A stretch of 64,000 nucleotides of DNA from Pseudomonas frederiksbergensis (GTDB lineage: Bacteria; Pseudomonadota; Gammaproteobacteria; Pseudomonadales; Pseudomonadaceae), in contig NZ_CP017886.1 in NCBI RefSeq assembly GCF_001874645.1, forward strand, positions 2,542,001 through 2,606,000, read 5' to 3'. A model generated the notes under the pieces. That model worked only from the letters and a program-made list of their open reading frames with translations. It ran no database searches and was not told the origin of the DNA. Made by a program: the position numbers and the translations under genes. This document shows, piece by piece, positions 63,121-64,000 of the stretch. The stretch's first letter is position 1; every line of letters begins with the position of its first letter.

Positions 63121-64000
63121 TCAGCTCAACACTACCGCGCCACGCTGTTCCAGTTTGCGACGGCGAGCTACGAACAAACCGGCAGCCACCACCAAAAGGC
63201 TCAACAGCCCCGTGGCAAGGATTTCCACACGATGGGCATCCTGAAACAGCATGATGGTCAGGGCCGCCACGATGAATACGATCACCGCGTAGGTCAGGCC
63301 CGGGAACAGCCACATGCTGAAGGCGATTTTTTCGCCGCGTGCCATGCGCTGTTTGCGCATGCGCAGCTGCGAAATCGCGATCACCAGGTACACCAACAGC
63401 GCAATAGCGCCGGAGCTGGCCAGCAGGAATTCGAACACCGCAGCCGGGGCCACGTAGTTGGCGAATACCGCGAGGAACGCCGCGCAGGTAGACAACATGA
63501 CGGCCCAGTATGGCGTGCCGCTCTTGTTGGTGCGCTGGGAAACGGCCGGTGCATCACCACGCTTGCCCAGGGAGAACATCATGCGGGATGCGGTGTACAG
63601 CGCCGAGTTCAGGCAACTGGTCACAGCGACCAGCACCACGATGTCGACGATCACCTTGGCATTCGGGATGCCCATGCGCTCAAGCACGGTCTGATAGGAA
63701 CCGACGCTGGCCAGAACCGGGTCGTTCCATGGCACCAGCGCGACAACGATGAAGATCGATACGAGATAGAACAAACCAATCCGCCAGATTACCGAGTTGG
63801 TGGCCTTGGAGATTTGCTGGCCCGGGTTCTTCGATTCCGCGGCCGCGATGGTCACGATCTCGGTACCCATGAAGGAAAACATGGTGGTCAGGATGGCGCC
63901 CAGTACGGCGCCCATGCCGTTTGGCAAGAAACCCTGGGTGTCGAACAGGTGCGAAACACCGCTGACCTGGCTGCTTGGCAGGAAGCCGAAGATCGCCATA
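63121..64000 (-). CDS. GABA-permease-like APC transporter (C-terminal part; N-terminus lies beyond the window)
   Basis: The visible 293 residues are the C-terminal two thirds of an APC-family amino-acid permease: FSFMGTEIVTIAAAESKNPG, LNSALYTASRMMFSLGKRGD and the closing helices with LYTASRM. The frame is open to the last base and the methionine near the edge is internal (MAIFGFLPSS). The arrangement resembles GabP, which imports 4-aminobutyrate; other amino acids remain possible. The RRRKLEQRGAVVLS tail is cytoplasmic. Confidence 0.85.
   Translation of the reverse strand, partial: MAIFGFLPSSQVSGVSHLFDTQGFLPNGMGAVLGAILTTMFSFMGTEIVTIAAAESKNPGQQISKATNSVIWRIGLFYLVSIFIVVALVPWNDPVLASVGSYQTVLERMGIPNAKVIVDIVVLVAVTSCLNSALYTASRMMFSLGKRGDAPAVSQRTNKSGTPYWAVMLSTCAAFLAVFANYVAPAAVFEFLLASSGAIALLVYLVIAISQLRMRKQRMARGEKIAFSMWLFPGLTYAVIVFIVAALTIMLFQDAHRVEILATGLLSLLVVAAGLFVARRRKLEQRGAVVLS

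Overview
The window is backbone chromosome of a fluorescent pseudomonad, most likely of the P. fluorescens group. The evidence is the hut locus layout (hutF / hutC-hutD-hutU-permease-ABC-hutH), the glnA...ntrBC-nrsZ-trmL and secB-grxC-gpmI-envC-ctpA-hisBHAF neighbourhoods, high GC in third positions, and many copies of the pseudomonad REP palindrome (core GTAGGAGCTGCCGCAGGCTG followed by CGATC).

Layout. (1) 1-10621, histidine utilisation: an amino-acid permease (cut by the window edge), hutH, hutV, hutW, a remnant of a binding-protein gene (probably hutX), a CodB-like permease, hutU, hutD and hutC on the minus strand, with hutF divergent. HutC-type TGTATATACA operators and a sigma-54 promoter control it. 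(2) 10695-24450: lipocalin, small lipoprotein, a PctA-like amino-acid chemoreceptor, a Phd/RelE toxin-antitoxin pair, DUF924, fbp, a DUF3999/DUF2339 pair, glgP, and a cysteine-cluster protein. (3) 24613-38956: typA, thiI, glnA (sigma-54/NtrC promoter), a secreted AroQ-gamma chorismate mutase, two DUF4124 proteins, ntrB-ntrC, a probable nrsZ regulatory RNA with its own sigma-54 promoter, trmL, secB, grxC, a YibN-like rhodanese and gpmI. (4) 39096-46477: envC-ctpA-yibQ cell-envelope operon, then hisB-hisH-DUF2164-hisA-hisF. (5) 46704-52685: OFA-family MFS transporter, PanM/PanZ-like protein, AsmA, mutY, yggX.

(6) 52789 to about 59500 is accessory DNA behind tRNA-Phe: an integrase fragment joined directly to a lambda-type tail gene I, two orphan lipoproteins, a 5'-truncated IS3-family element, the C-terminal remnant of an hsdR restriction gene, then an intact two-gene cargo made of a clavaminate-synthase/VioC-like Fe(II)/2-oxoglutarate oxygenase and a TSUP (TauE/SafE) permease. 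That pair is the best candidate here for an undescribed small pathway. (7) 59643-64000: a secreted small protein, an alpha/beta hydrolase, two tandem paralogous basic/acidic proteins of unknown function, a VapBC pair bracketed by a duplicated 42-bp terminator, and a GABA-permease-like transporter cut by the window end.

The genes form coherent physiological blocks. Histidine is imported, deaminated by HutH to urocanate, hydrated by HutU and finally deiminated by HutF under HutC/HutD control. Nitrogen status is read by NtrB/NtrC, which should drive glnA, ntrBC itself and the small RNA downstream of ntrC. Functions are assigned by reading translated sequences; no database search was run.
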